A DNA stretch of 64,000 nt from Ignavibacteria bacterium (GTDB lineage Bacteria > Bacteroidota > Ignavibacteria > Ignavibacteriales > Ignavibacteriaceae). The stretch is from NCBI GenBank assembly GCA_030693705.1, contig JAUYAB010000063.1:62001-126000 (forward strand), in the 5' to 3' direction. The stretch's first letter is position 1. Each line of letters opens with the position of its first letter. Below are positions 37,001 through 45,493 of this stretch, piece after piece. Made by a program: the position numbers and the translations under genes. The notes under the pieces were generated by a model. It did no database searches. It was not told the origin of the DNA and saw nothing but the letters and a program-made list of their open reading frames with translations.

Positions 37001-37572
37001 GCAAGTTCCTTATCAATATTATGATCTTGAACTTCCAAATAAAAGTCATCCCCGAACATCTCTTTAAATCTTATGGCGACTTCTTTAGCTTTCTTGTAAT
37101 CATTATTTGCAAGTGAGGAAGCCACCACGCCGCCAACACAAGCGGAAGTACAGATCAATCCCTCATGATATTTCTCTAACAACTCCATATCAATGCGCGG
37201 ACGGTAATAAAATCCTTCCGAAAAACCGAGTGAAGAAAGTTTTACAAGATTTTTATATCCCACCATATTTTTTGCAAGAAGAATAAGATGGTTGTACGGT
37301 TTCTTCTTCTTTCCGGTTGATTCGTCAATCTGCTTTCTCTCAAACCGCGAACTATCAACCACAACGTAGGCTTCCATTCCGATGATCGGTTTGATTCCCT
37401 CTTTTTTCGCTTTGCGGTAAAATTCCGGAATACCATACAACACGCCATGATCGGTTAACGCAACCGCATGCATACCGTTGTTCTTCGCTGCTTTGAGCAA
37501 ACTATCAACCGTGCATGCGCCGTCTTGCAGGCTGTAATGCGTGTGATTATGTAAATGGATATAGTCGGACAT
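34093..37572 (-). CDS. dnaE: DNA polymerase III alpha subunit
   Basis: The replicative polymerase catalytic subunit, 1159 residues, close to the usual DnaE1 length. It has an N-terminal PHP domain (HLHNHTHYSLQDGACTVDSL), palm catalytic acids in MPDIDVDLADD and in LLKMDFLGLRTLTII, the fingers and beta-binding parts, a helix-hairpin-helix (CRKLKIDVLPPNINKP region), and an OB domain (KACGVITELTTKIDKRGGTM). The ribosome site is weak (AAAAAGA). The C-terminal residues PSLTARHAK are coded by a sequence resembling a palindromic repeat (see findings). Confidence 0.97.
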   Translation of the reverse strand: MSDYIHLHNHTHYSLQDGACTVDSLLKAAKNNGMHAVALTDHGVLYGIPEFYRKAKKEGIKPIIGMEAYVVVDSSRFERKQIDESTGKKKKPYNHLILLAKNMVGYKNLVKLSSLGFSEGFYYRPRIDMELLEKYHEGLICTSACVGGVVASSLANNDYKKAKEVAIRFKEMFGDDFYLEVQDHNIDKELAVLEQMPKLAKELSIKLVATNDCHYINKEDSIAHNILLMLSEKSGSGDYKNLRYGTDQIYFKSQEEMKNLFKHLPQAIENTLEIDEKTNLVFNYNEQHFPVFPIPDDSPAKNLDEYLEILALEGLQHRFKEITPEIKERFNYEVSVIKSMGFPGYFLVVQDFINAAKRNNIPVGPGRGSAAGSLVAYALGITNIDPLKYDLLFERFLNPERNSMPDIDVDLADDQRGDVIDYVKKQYGSECVSQIITFNRLSSKAVLKDVARVLGIPIATINGITKHIPSKFGKVYTIEQSLNEVAELKWVKESKEETIQNLVKYAKVLEGMNRNASKHASGVVIAPGAVSDFVPLSSYNAQEELVTQFNMKELEDNGLLKMDFLGLRTLTIIKDTLKLIKKNHNIELDIDDIPLDDESTYQLFSKGQTTGVFQFESPPMREYLKKLKPQSILDLTAMNALYRPGPMEFIDDFIDRKHGRKKIEYKHPILESILKETNGIIVYQEQVMQLANKVAGMSLAQADILRRAMGKKDLAAMKQQKVVFVDGAKKNKVSEKIATEIFDDIDKFANYGFNKSHAVAYSVVAYQTAYLKVHYTPEFLAANLTHEFGDKNKVTNFLEDCRKLKIDVLPPNINKPSKFFDVEKGKIRFGFSAIKNVGVSAVESIIKSKEKLGRNFKSLFDFCMVNDSRIVNKRVLEGLILVGAFDSLNKNRAQLYAAVEQVLAYTSKAASLKTKSFNSLFSSDEDDHNIPEPELPVVEDWSENEKLAREREVIGFYVTGHPLRKYEVEYNSFATIRLGETEEIEKINNIKACGVITELTTKIDKRGGTMAFFTLDDFTGSCECLMFSSTYEKYGKFLKPEAAVLLIGKPESSGDAIKLHIEEVIPIEQTRELLTKFVKIVVEENGDTETKLEELKNILEKHPGKVQVLLEVSSAKIGNKGFRLSLQVKITEKFVKEIHKVLGEESLYFLPSLTARHAK

Positions 37573-37729
37573 TCTTTTTGTGTTGTAAATGGAAAAGGAA
37601 GTTTCTTTTCGGAAATAAATTATAAAAAAGTTTGTTTAAAAAACAGTTGTAATTTTTTTTATTTTTTTTAACGGAAGGAACTTTTAATCAATTGGCGATA
37701 AATTAATCCTGGATATTCAACTAAGAGGG

Positions 37730-37812
37730 AATAATGAACACCGAACAAGGAATGACAAAATGAGAAGGATATAACTTCATCATTCATTATTCCTTGTTCA
37801 ATATTCAATATT
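37730..37812. repeat. Intergenic inverted repeat, AACAAGGAAT family, copy 1
   Basis: Two arms of about 39 nt, one with GAACACCGAACAAGGAATGA and the other with CATTCATTATTCCTTGTTCA, face each other across a few bases. The same element occurs at 51771-51860. It lies just past the stop of the barrel gene at 37825. Such elements could be REP-like mobile palindromes or 3' end signals. Confidence 0.8.
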
Positions 37813-37824
37813 TAAAATTTTTTA

Positions 37825-38712
37825 TCAAAACCTAAACGTTAACCCTATTTTCCATGTGTCAAATGTTAAAGGAGAAGCGCTTTTGAAAGGCCAATTCATC
37901 TTTTCTTTTCTCAATTCATACATTGCAAATGAGACGGCATTCTTCAAAAAGAAATCTACTATCGGCGCCGCGTATGGGGATGAACGGAGAATTGATTTAA
38001 CAAACCGGTCTGTCAATCCGTATCCGCCAAACTCAAGTAACATACTTCCGGCTTGTTTCCAAAAGAGGTAACGGGGAAAAATGACCGATCTTTCATATCC
38101 GCCATTTATGGAAAACACTGGAACGATACTGATTTCTATTCCTGCTTGAGTTGCCGTTCCAAATCTTAAGGTTTTATTATATAGCGTCACGTTTTTCGCA
38201 TCTTCCGCAGGTAAGGCGCTGGAATTATTCTCAAATGATACATTTGACCAGACAAATGAATTTGAACTGTACGGAGTGACAAACATTCTACCGATTTTGT
38301 AACTATATCCATATGCTAATCCGAAACCGAATCTCCACATTTCGGGTGTGAGTTCAATTTTACTTTTTACATTCCCAAAATTCTGTGAAATCCCGCTGAC
38401 GAAAAACATCTTCTTGTTCAGTTTATAAATATGTGTGTTATATTTTCTTCTGTGCGAATATTCGATTCCGATTTCAGCGGATGGATTATTTTGAAGCGAG
38501 CTTTTCAAAGATTTCCATCTAAACTTAGGTGCGCCATAAAAGACCTCTATCATCGGGTCTTTTGAAAACTCAATGTAATTAAAGAGTCCAAAATCATCAT
38601 AATCCTTCGAATCAAATTGTTCATCCGTTTCGGTTGAATCTTCTTCTTGTGCAGCTATCGGAATAGAAAAAACAATTGCAAGGATAACCAGAAAAGCAAT
38701 CTTCTTTAACAT
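37825..38712 (-). CDS. Hypothetical outer-membrane beta-barrel protein in sigma-factor operon
   Basis: The 295-residue protein has a signal peptide (MLKKIAFLVILAIVFSIPIAAQ), an acidic linker (EEDSTETDEQFDSKDYDD) and a body of alternating strands ending WKIGLTFRF, a typical outer-membrane C-terminus. I recognise no named family. It is the last of four genes led by an ECF sigma factor, 8 bp after the repetitive surface protein. An envelope structural or sensing role is inferred from location. Confidence 0.75.
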   Translation of the reverse strand: MLKKIAFLVILAIVFSIPIAAQEEDSTETDEQFDSKDYDDFGLFNYIEFSKDPMIEVFYGAPKFRWKSLKSSLQNNPSAEIGIEYSHRRKYNTHIYKLNKKMFFVSGISQNFGNVKSKIELTPEMWRFGFGLAYGYSYKIGRMFVTPYSSNSFVWSNVSFENNSSALPAEDAKNVTLYNKTLRFGTATQAGIEISIVPVFSINGGYERSVIFPRYLFWKQAGSMLLEFGGYGLTDRFVKSILRSSPYAAPIVDFFLKNAVSFAMYELRKEKMNWPFKSASPLTFDTWKIGLTFRF

Positions 38713-38720
38713 AAGGTCTC

Positions 38721-40121
38721 CTAATTAGATTTTTGTGTTAATGTGATATTCGCCGACTTTGTTTCTATTTTTATTTTCCCATTACCGGAACCGACTTTCC
38801 CGGAAGCCGTAGTAGAACTGCTTGTCTTTTTAATATCAACCGGAAGATCGGAAAAAATGTTTCCATATTCGGCAGATAAATTTATCTCACCGGAATATCC
38901 GCCGGGCATTTCTACATTCACGTTCCCATAATCATTTTCGATATCTATTTCCGCCGGAACAGTAATGAGTTTTAACTCAACCTTACTTGACTGATCTTTT
39001 ATAAAGATATTTTGTGAAGAGAGTTCGCGGACAAATACTTTGGAATAATTTGACTTAATGTTCAAATTGCCGGTAATTTTTTCTCCATAAATATCAGCGG
39101 ACGTTCCATCTATTTTTACATCCCCTTTTATGTTCCGCATTTCCATTGGCGAATAAAGACTCTCAATGTTTAAATTGCCTGCAACATTTTCAAGAACGAG
39201 TTTACCGCTTTGTCCTTTTATAAAAATATCTTTGGCGCTTTTACCCGTAACCGATTTAATAGAAATAGTCGCATAAGCGGCATCAACCTTTACGCCGTCA
39301 ACATCTTTAACGTTGATGGTTCCTCCCTGATTGCGGATATCAACAAAGCCGTTAACCCTATCGATTTGCATGGTTGAATAAGCCGAGTTAATTCTAAGAT
39401 CGCCGCCAATATCACTAATAATCTGTTTCCCGGACTTTGAATTAATAGAAGTGTTTTGGGTAATTCCCCTTAAAACGATATCTGAATAATCTCCATTAAT
39501 ATCGAGCGAACCGGAAAGTCCGTTTATATCAATGTCTGAGTTAATACTTTTTAGGATCAAATTGCCGGCACAATCGGTAATTTTAATTTTCCCGTAATTG
39601 TTCTTGATTTTATTTAAAACAGTACAATTCTTTACTTCAATTGTGTTGCCTATCCCGGAAAGTTCAACCGCTCCTCGCATTTCTTCAAGAGAAATTGAAC
39701 TGTATTGAAATCCGGATTTAAAGGGATTATTTCTCGGCACGAATATTTCCCCTTCGAGGTTAGAATTTTCATAAAAAAACATTCTGAATTTTATTCCGAG
39801 AAAAGACGACCATGTGCTTTCGTTGCCCATTCTTTTAGATGAAATAATTAACTGGGAATCGCTTTCAGAGGAAATAATATCGAACGATTTGATAACGCTC
39901 TCTTCATATTCATCTTTTGATGAAGAAAAGGAAAATTTCACTTTCACATAAACTTCATCTTTATCCCACGATTTGATAGTAATGTGTGAACCGCCTAAAT
40001 CAGCAATTTCTATTCTCTGATTTGGTTTAGCCGGGAAACGTTTTTCTACAACTTTTGTTCTTGCCAAAGAGGAAAAGGTTAAAGCAAAAATCAAGACCAA
40101 GTAAAATGAAAAAGTTTTCAT
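38721..40121 (-). CDS. Secreted repetitive beta-helix-like protein (DUF4097/head-GIN type)
   Basis: The 466-residue protein has a signal peptide (about 1-20). The rest consists of roughly 20-residue repeats rich in I/V, D/N, S and G (for example LRINSAYSTMQIDRVNGFVD, LNIESLYSPMEMRNIKGDVK), the pattern of putative-adhesin families that form right-handed beta-helices. It overlaps the membrane-partner gene by 4 bp and is transcribed with an ECF sigma factor. In FCB genomes such proteins often follow sigma/anti-sigma pairs; function is not established. Confidence 0.8.
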   Translation of the reverse strand: MKTFSFYLVLIFALTFSSLARTKVVEKRFPAKPNQRIEIADLGGSHITIKSWDKDEVYVKVKFSFSSSKDEYEESVIKSFDIISSESDSQLIISSKRMGNESTWSSFLGIKFRMFFYENSNLEGEIFVPRNNPFKSGFQYSSISLEEMRGAVELSGIGNTIEVKNCTVLNKIKNNYGKIKITDCAGNLILKSINSDIDINGLSGSLDINGDYSDIVLRGITQNTSINSKSGKQIISDIGGDLRINSAYSTMQIDRVNGFVDIRNQGGTINVKDVDGVKVDAAYATISIKSVTGKSAKDIFIKGQSGKLVLENVAGNLNIESLYSPMEMRNIKGDVKIDGTSADIYGEKITGNLNIKSNYSKVFVRELSSQNIFIKDQSSKVELKLITVPAEIDIENDYGNVNVEMPGGYSGEINLSAEYGNIFSDLPVDIKKTSSSTTASGKVGSGNGKIKIETKSANITLTQKSN

Positions 40122-40627
40122 ATATCGATTTCTCCTTTATCAATAATTTCCTGAAGCACTTTCAACTTTGCGGCATAAAGCTGTCGCAAATGCATTTGTT
40201 TCAATGGACTTAAATCCGTTGTTCCCGTTTCACTTTTTATTATTGATATATTTTCATCAAGGTATTTTAATTGTTCCTCTTTCAAATTAACAAATGCTTT
40301 TACATTCTCGGACTTCTGCGAAGTTAGTTCAAATGAAGGAATTACTTTTTGAAATTCTCGAATGGCAGATTGGTAAGCGTTGTCCAACTTCACTTCTTCC
40401 GGTTTCATATTATAGAGTACATTTTTCGCGGTTGAATAAACTCCGATAACCGCAAAAATAAAAACGAAGGAAGCGGCTATACCATAATAGAAGCTGCGCA
40501 TATCACTTATATGAAAAACTGCTTTTTTGTGCGGATTAATGTTCCGGTTAATTCCATTCCAGATTTCTTTTTGCTGTTTCTTTTTAGGACTATCATCATC
40601 CGAATAAAATTTAGATTTATCTATCAT
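40118..40627 (-). CDS. Single-span membrane protein, probable anti-sigma partner
   Basis: The 169-residue product has about 46 cytoplasmic residues, one membrane helix (FYYGIAASFVFIFAVIGVYS, about 47-66) and a charged, mostly helical periplasmic part. No zinc-binding anti-sigma motif (HxxxCxxC) is visible. Its position 2 bp after the sigma factor gene and its one-span layout suggest an anti-sigma factor, but this is inferred from context, not from a recognised domain. Confidence 0.65.
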   Translation of the reverse strand: MIDKSKFYSDDDSPKKKQQKEIWNGINRNINPHKKAVFHISDMRSFYYGIAASFVFIFAVIGVYSTAKNVLYNMKPEEVKLDNAYQSAIREFQKVIPSFELTSQKSENVKAFVNLKEEQLKYLDENISIIKSETGTTDLSPLKQMHLRQLYAAKLKVLQEIIDKGEIDI

Positions 40628-40629
40628 AA

Positions 40630-41154
40630 TTATTTCTCCGATTCATTCCATTTATTTCGTAACCAAACTTTGGTGCGCGTTAAAATTGTTCTTGAAGCGC
40701 TTTCTTTTATGTTCAACATTTCGCTAATCTCCGCATGCGAATATCCTTCAATTTCATAAAGAATAAAGACCATCCGTTTAGCTTCGCTCAATTCCAGCAA
40801 CCAATCCTTCATCACTAATTCCCATTGAAGATCTCTGTCTTCCATCTCCGAAGCAATTTCAACTTCATCAACGGATATATTTTTAATTGGATTTGCTTTT
40901 CTGAAATCCATCTTCATTTCATTAATGGCGATCTTGAACAGCCAGGTTTTAAAAAGAGAGATGCCGTCAAACCGATTAATATTTTCATAAGCTTTTATGA
41001 ATGCCCGCTGTACCCAGTCTTCAACTTTTGAATTATCAATCGAGAACTGCTTCATAAACATGAAAAGTGGCGATACATTATTTTTGTAAAGCTCTTTAAA
41101 AGCATTCCGGTCTCCGTTTTTTATACGTTTAACCAGGTTTATTTCTTCAAGCAT
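40630..41154 (-). CDS. RNA polymerase sigma factor, ECF family
   Basis: The 174-residue protein has sigma-70 region 2 (GDRNAFKELYKNNVSPLFMF, then VEDWVQRAFIKAYENINRF) and region 4 (YEIEGYSHAEISEMLNIKES with the helix-turn-helix, then SRTILTRTKVWLRN), without regions 1 and 3. It heads a four-gene operon with a membrane protein, a repetitive surface protein and a barrel. The region-2 sequence DWVQRAFIKAY varies the usual DLVQEVFLKA(W/Y). Autoregulation is usual for such operons; I see no firm promoter match. Confidence 0.93.
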   Translation of the reverse strand: MLEEINLVKRIKNGDRNAFKELYKNNVSPLFMFMKQFSIDNSKVEDWVQRAFIKAYENINRFDGISLFKTWLFKIAINEMKMDFRKANPIKNISVDEVEIASEMEDRDLQWELVMKDWLLELSEAKRMVFILYEIEGYSHAEISEMLNIKESASRTILTRTKVWLRNKWNESEK

Positions 41155-41312
41155 AAAGATTTATTTTGTTTGATTATTAGATGCCGTGGACTTGTGAAAC
41201 GCTACAACAAAATTAAAGTTTTTTTGATTTGAAGCTAATAGAGTAGAAAGGATATCCATAGAAAAAAGTCAAGATAAAATTTTGGTGTTGTCCAAAATTT
41301 TCAGTTGTTTTT

Positions 41313-42257
41313 TCAAAATATCTTTTTGAAAAATAAAAAAATACTCCGTTTTTCCACAGTTAAGAAATTGGAAAGAATTTCCGCAAACTCAACCGTTCTT
41401 AAATAGCCGTAAGATTTGTGAGGATTGCGACCCCCGGAATTTACGTAATTATTTTTCACTAATTTGTCAATAACTTTTACACCATTCGAATTGCTTTTAT
41501 AAATATCCGAAAGCAGATGAACGAGCGCAATCGGATCCTCCGGGTCGCTTAGGTTGTACCAATTCTTTTTAATGTTTTCCGGTACTTTTAATCTGTTATG
41601 GAAATTGTGGTTATGCTCTTTTTCAATTTTCTTCATTACATATTTCTGCCCGAGCGGAGATCCGAGCGTTACCAAAGTGTCAATTGTAATTCCGTCTGAT
41701 TTATCCAGCAAAGCATCATGCGAGATCATCGAACCCATAGAATGGGCAATAAGCAGAATTTGTTTATGCTTGTGTTTTTTCAAAACAGTGGTCAAACGTT
41801 CCATCATTACATCTCTTATCAGCCGTTTTTCTCCCTGATAATAAAAGTCGGCTTGAGAAAAATATGCTTCAAGTTCTTTCAAGTTGTAATGAATAAATAT
41901 ATCGGTTATGGTAGGATACTCTAAAGACATCACCCCGTTGACGATTATTTTTTCATAATATTTTTCAAGATAATCAACAGCTTTTTTTCTTAGACCGGGA
42001 ATTTCATCTGTGGGAAGGTTTTGTTCGGCAGCGTATTTTTCTTTTTGATAAAGAGAGTTCTTATTGCTGGAGTCATCGGGAAGAAGTGGTTCTTTGTTTA
42101 GAATATCCGCCCAATAAACAAGTTCAAAATCAAAATGCTGGCTGGATAAACTTAGTTTATTCAACCCTTCATTAATGCTCTGCAGCCACCATTCTTTTAG
42201 AAGATTTTTGGGAGGTTTGTTCCCGATTCCATGAATACCGATGATTATTTTAGACAT
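41313..42257 (-). CDS. Alpha/beta-hydrolase, lipase-like
   Basis: The ATG at 42257 gives MSKIIIGIHGIGNKPPKNLL, with the first hydrolase strand and an HG oxyanion element; an upstream in-frame start adds 11 unlikely residues. The 314-residue protein has the nucleophile elbow AHSMGSM (S173), Ala replacing the usual first Gly. Likely partners are the Asp in LSDPEDPIALVH and a C-terminal His in GRNPHKSYGYL. There is no signal peptide, so it probably works in the cytosol on a lipid or ester. Substrate unknown. It stands alone, divergent from rnpB. Confidence 0.78.
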   Translation of the reverse strand: MSKIIIGIHGIGNKPPKNLLKEWWLQSINEGLNKLSLSSQHFDFELVYWADILNKEPLLPDDSSNKNSLYQKEKYAAEQNLPTDEIPGLRKKAVDYLEKYYEKIIVNGVMSLEYPTITDIFIHYNLKELEAYFSQADFYYQGEKRLIRDVMMERLTTVLKKHKHKQILLIAHSMGSMISHDALLDKSDGITIDTLVTLGSPLGQKYVMKKIEKEHNHNFHNRLKVPENIKKNWYNLSDPEDPIALVHLLSDIYKSNSNGVKVIDKLVKNNYVNSGGRNPHKSYGYLRTVEFAEILSNFLTVEKRSIFLFFKKIF

Positions 42258-42476
42258 ACTTCGCATGCAAACATAAATTAACGTTAGCAATTTATGGAAA
42301 ATAAAATGATCAACGCTTAGTAATATTTATTTTTTGAAAAATAAAATCCTTTATTTTCTAGCTAATCTCATAAATGAAACTTGCCAAAAGATAAAATTCG
42401 ACTTCAATGATTATATTGCTTCCACGAAAAAAATATTTTTTTACAAAAAAAGGTAAGAAGATTGATATTATTAAAA

Positions 42477-42921
42477 CGATCAAGTCGGGCAATTGCTCTC
42501 CCGCTTTAGGCGAGGGGGAGGAAAGTCCGAACTCCACAGAGCGAAGTGCCGGATAACGTCCGGGCATTAATTTATTGATGACGGAAAGTGCCACAGAAAA
42601 AATACCGCCCCGGTGTAAACCGGAGTAAGGGTGAAATGGCAGAGTAAGAGCCTACCGCTCTAAAAGTAATTTTAGAGGTTCCTGAAGAGGAAGTGGCGTC
42701 TCGGCGCCATCAGGGTAAACCCCACTTGGAGAAAGGTCAAATAGGAAAGTTTTCTCCCGATCTCGATCGGGTGGACGAAGTTGCTCGCTTTGTTTAGCTT
42801 TCGGGTAGACCGATCGAGGGTTGAAGTAATTCAACTCCCAGACAAATAATTGCCGTCCCGGCTTTGCCTGCCTGACGTCAGGCAGGTCGGGATTACAAAA
42901 TTCGGCTTATAGACTTGATCG
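42477..42921 (+). ncRNA. rnpB: RNase P RNA (type A), with two internal palindromes
   Basis: The RNA cleaves 5' leaders of tRNA precursors. Its ends form a perfect 10-bp P1 helix, CGATCAAGTC (42477-42486) with GACTTGATCG (42912-42921). Conserved blocks in order are GAGGAAAGTCCGAACTCCAC, GGTGAAATGGCAGAGTAAGA with ACCGC, GGTAAACCCCAC, CAAATAGG, TCGGGTAGACCG, AGACAAATAATTGCC and ACAAAATTCGGCTTA. About 445 nt, longer than most type A forms. Extra material lies at 42756-42771 and 42855-42892. A TATTAT box at 42466-42471 fits a start near 42478. Confidence 0.95.
42867..42886. repeat. Perfect 20-nt palindrome inside rnpB
   Basis: CCTGCCTGACGTCAGGCAGG is exactly self-complementary. It extends outwards into a TCCCGG/TCGGGA pairing, so about 38 nt form one hairpin between the conserved AGACAAAT and CGGCTTA blocks. 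The normal RNA has only a short linker there. It looks like a palindromic element tolerated in a variable loop. Confidence 0.8.
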
Positions 42922-42947
42922 TTTATTTTGTCTCTTCTTTTATTAAC

Positions 42948-44663
42948 ATGATTGAAAAACGATGGAAAGTGAAAGAGGTTGCTGATCTGTTTGAGATCGA
43001 CTACTTAGCTGACTCTCTTAATATTTCCGAAATCCTGGCTAAATTGCTTGTCCTCCGTGATATTAAAACTTTTTCTCAGGCTAAAAATTTTTTCAGAGCG
43101 TCTCTGGATGATCTGCATGACCCGTTCTTAATGGACGGAATGGAAGCGGCTACACATCGTGTAATTGAGGCTGTTACAAACCAGGAAAAGATTCTTGTTT
43201 ATGGAGATTATGATGTGGATGGGACAAGTTCTACCGCCATGCTCTTCATGTTTCTGCAAAAGTTAAATGCGAATGTTGACTATTTTATTCCGAATCGGGT
43301 AAAAGAAGGTTACGGGATTTCTGTGCAGGGAATTGATTACGCTAAAGACCTTGGCGTAAAACTGTTGATCTCTGTCGATTGCGGTATTACTGCAATTGAA
43401 GAAGTCGAGTATGCAAAAACATTTGGGATCGATGTAATTATTTGCGATCATCATCAACCAAAAGAAACATTACCGGACTGTTATGCGTTGCTTGATCCGA
43501 TTAAACCTGGCTGCAATTATCCATACAAATATCTTTCCGGAGCGGGGGTTACATTTAAACTGATTCAAGGAATTTGTGAACGTATCGGAAAGCGTGAAGA
43601 ACCAATGCAATATTTAGACCTCGTTGCACTTGCAGGAGCTGCGGATATTGTTCCCCTGACAGATGAAAATAGAATTCTTGTTAAAGAAGGTTTAGCACAA
43701 ATAAACAAAACACCCCGACCTGGAATTAAAGCATTGCTCGACAGCGCAAAAATAATTCCGGGGAATCTCAACTCCGGTCAAATAGTTTTTGCTCTTGCGC
43801 CAAGGATAAATGCCGTAGGGCGTTTAAGCGAAGCCAAAACCGCGGTTGAACTGATGATAACAGAAGACGATATTGAGGCAACACGATTAGCTTTAGTTTT
43901 AGAAAAAGAGAATTATGAAAGAAGAAAAATTGATGTTGACACGTTAGCCGAAGCGGTTGAAAAGGTCATAGACAGCGTTGATATTGTTGAAGATTTAGCT
44001 ATCGTCCTTCACGAAGAAAATTGGCATCCGGGTGTTATCGGTATTGTTGCATCACGCTTGGTTGAAAAATATTACAAACCTACAGTAATGCTAACCACTA
44101 TTGACGGCATCGCGAAAGGCTCCGCGAGAAGTATTGCAAGTTTTAACATTTATGAAGCGCTGAAAGAATGCGAAGATGTGTTGATCCATTTTGGCGGGCA
44201 CGAAGCCGCTGCCGGTTTAGCCGTTGAAATTGACAAAATTGATGAGTTCCGGGAAAGATTCCAAAAAATCGTAAAAGAAAAAATTGACCGGAATGATCTA
44301 ATACCCGAAATAACAATTGATTCAAAAATTAAATTATCCGAAATTACGGCTAAGTTTATTAGAATTGTCGAACAGTTCTCCCCTTTTGGTCCAAGAAATA
44401 TGCGCCCGGTGCTTTGGGCTGAAGATATACGCGCAACTTCATCCCGAGTAATCAGCGGTAAACATTTGGTGCTAACGATCAAACAAGAAGACTGCGATAA
44501 AGTTTTTGATTGTATCGCATTTAACATGGCGGAATTTGCTCCTTTGATTAATGGCGGTAGTATCAAGTTTGATACAGTGTTTTCAATCGACCAAATGATT
44601 AAAGACGGAAAAGTGTTTCCGCAATTCAGAATTAAAGACATTAAAATAAAAGAAAATAAATAG
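42948..44663 (+). CDS. recJ: Single-stranded-DNA exonuclease RecJ
   Basis: RecJ degrades single-stranded DNA 5' to 3' in recombination and mismatch repair. The 571-residue protein has the DHH phosphoesterase motifs VYGDYDVDGTSSTAML, SVDCGITA and ICDHHQPKE, the APRINAVGRLSEA segment and the DHHA1 motif HFGGHEAAAGLAVEI. I start at the ATG at 42948 because a longer reading frame begins with a TTG inside the rnpB P1 helix. Only 26 nt separate rnpB from recJ and no ribosome site is clear. It precedes yebC by 11 bp. Confidence 0.95.
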   Translation: MIEKRWKVKEVADLFEIDYLADSLNISEILAKLLVLRDIKTFSQAKNFFRASLDDLHDPFLMDGMEAATHRVIEAVTNQEKILVYGDYDVDGTSSTAMLFMFLQKLNANVDYFIPNRVKEGYGISVQGIDYAKDLGVKLLISVDCGITAIEEVEYAKTFGIDVIICDHHQPKETLPDCYALLDPIKPGCNYPYKYLSGAGVTFKLIQGICERIGKREEPMQYLDLVALAGAADIVPLTDENRILVKEGLAQINKTPRPGIKALLDSAKIIPGNLNSGQIVFALAPRINAVGRLSEAKTAVELMITEDDIEATRLALVLEKENYERRKIDVDTLAEAVEKVIDSVDIVEDLAIVLHEENWHPGVIGIVASRLVEKYYKPTVMLTTIDGIAKGSARSIASFNIYEALKECEDVLIHFGGHEAAAGLAVEIDKIDEFRERFQKIVKEKIDRNDLIPEITIDSKIKLSEITAKFIRIVEQFSPFGPRNMRPVLWAEDIRATSSRVISGKHLVLTIKQEDCDKVFDCIAFNMAEFAPLINGGSIKFDTVFSIDQMIKDGKVFPQFRIKDIKIKENK

Positions 44664-44674
44664 GAGAATTTCTT

Positions 44675-45400
44675 ATGTCAGGTCACTCAAAATGGGCAAC
44701 AATAAAAAGGAAAAAAGGGGCGGCAGACGCCAAACGCGGTAAAATATTTACCAAACTGATCAAAGAAATTACCATCGCTGCCCGTCAAGGCGGCGGTGAT
44801 GCCAACGGAAATCCGAGATTACGCCTTGCCATCGATAATGCAAAAGCCGCAAACATGCCTGCAGACAACATCGAACGTGCGATCAAAAAAGCGACAGGTG
44901 AACTTGAAGGCGTTTCTTATGTTGAATTAATGTATGAGGGTTACGGACCGGGCGGCATTGCAATTCTTGTTGAAGTTGCTACCGATAATAAAAATCGCAC
45001 CGTTGCGGAAGTACGACACATCTTCAGTAAAATTGGCGGAAGCATGGGAGAATCCGGCTCCGTTGCGTGGATGTTTGAGAGAAAGGGAATAATCACCGTT
45101 AAGCGCAATAACAAAAGCGAAGACGACGTGATGGAAATTGTTCTTGATGCCGGAGCCGATGATATGCAAACCGAAGAAGAAATTTTTGAAGTTACAACTT
45201 CGCTTGAATCATTTGAAACCGTTAGAAAAATTTTGCTTGATAAAACTTTAGAAATTGAAAACGCATCTCTTGAGTGGATCGCTAAAAACACACTTGCAGT
45301 TGCCGGAGAAGATGCCGAGAAAATTGTTAAGTTAATTGAAACGCTTGAAGATAACGATGACGTGCAGAATGTTTTTTCTAATGCTGATATTCAAGAATAA
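44675..45400 (+). CDS. yebC: YebC/PmpR family DNA-binding or translation factor
   Basis: The 241-residue protein begins MSGHSKWATIKRKKGAADAKRG, the strongly conserved YebC N-terminus, and contains RLAIDNAKAANMPADNIERA and YEGYGPGGIAILVE. The family was described as transcriptional regulators (PmpR), and members also act in translation of difficult peptides. AGGAG lies 8 bp before the ATG. Adjacent ruvC/ruvA genes are a common neighbourhood, here interrupted by a toxin-antitoxin pair. Confidence 0.96.
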   Translation: MSGHSKWATIKRKKGAADAKRGKIFTKLIKEITIAARQGGGDANGNPRLRLAIDNAKAANMPADNIERAIKKATGELEGVSYVELMYEGYGPGGIAILVEVATDNKNRTVAEVRHIFSKIGGSMGESGSVAWMFERKGIITVKRNNKSEDDVMEIVLDAGADDMQTEEEIFEVTTSLESFETVRKILLDKTLEIENASLEWIAKNTLAVAGEDAEKIVKLIETLEDNDDVQNVFSNADIQE

Positions 45401-45493
45401 GAAAAGTATTTAGAAAGTACTTGTCAAGTTTATCAAGGTAAAATCTTTCAGCAAAAATTGTTAATTTTTAGTAACAAATAAACAACAAATCCT

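Noticed and set aside
42915-42947. Longer recJ start at a TTG
   Set aside because: The codon lies inside the rnpB P1 helix, and family proteins start near the ATG at 42948.
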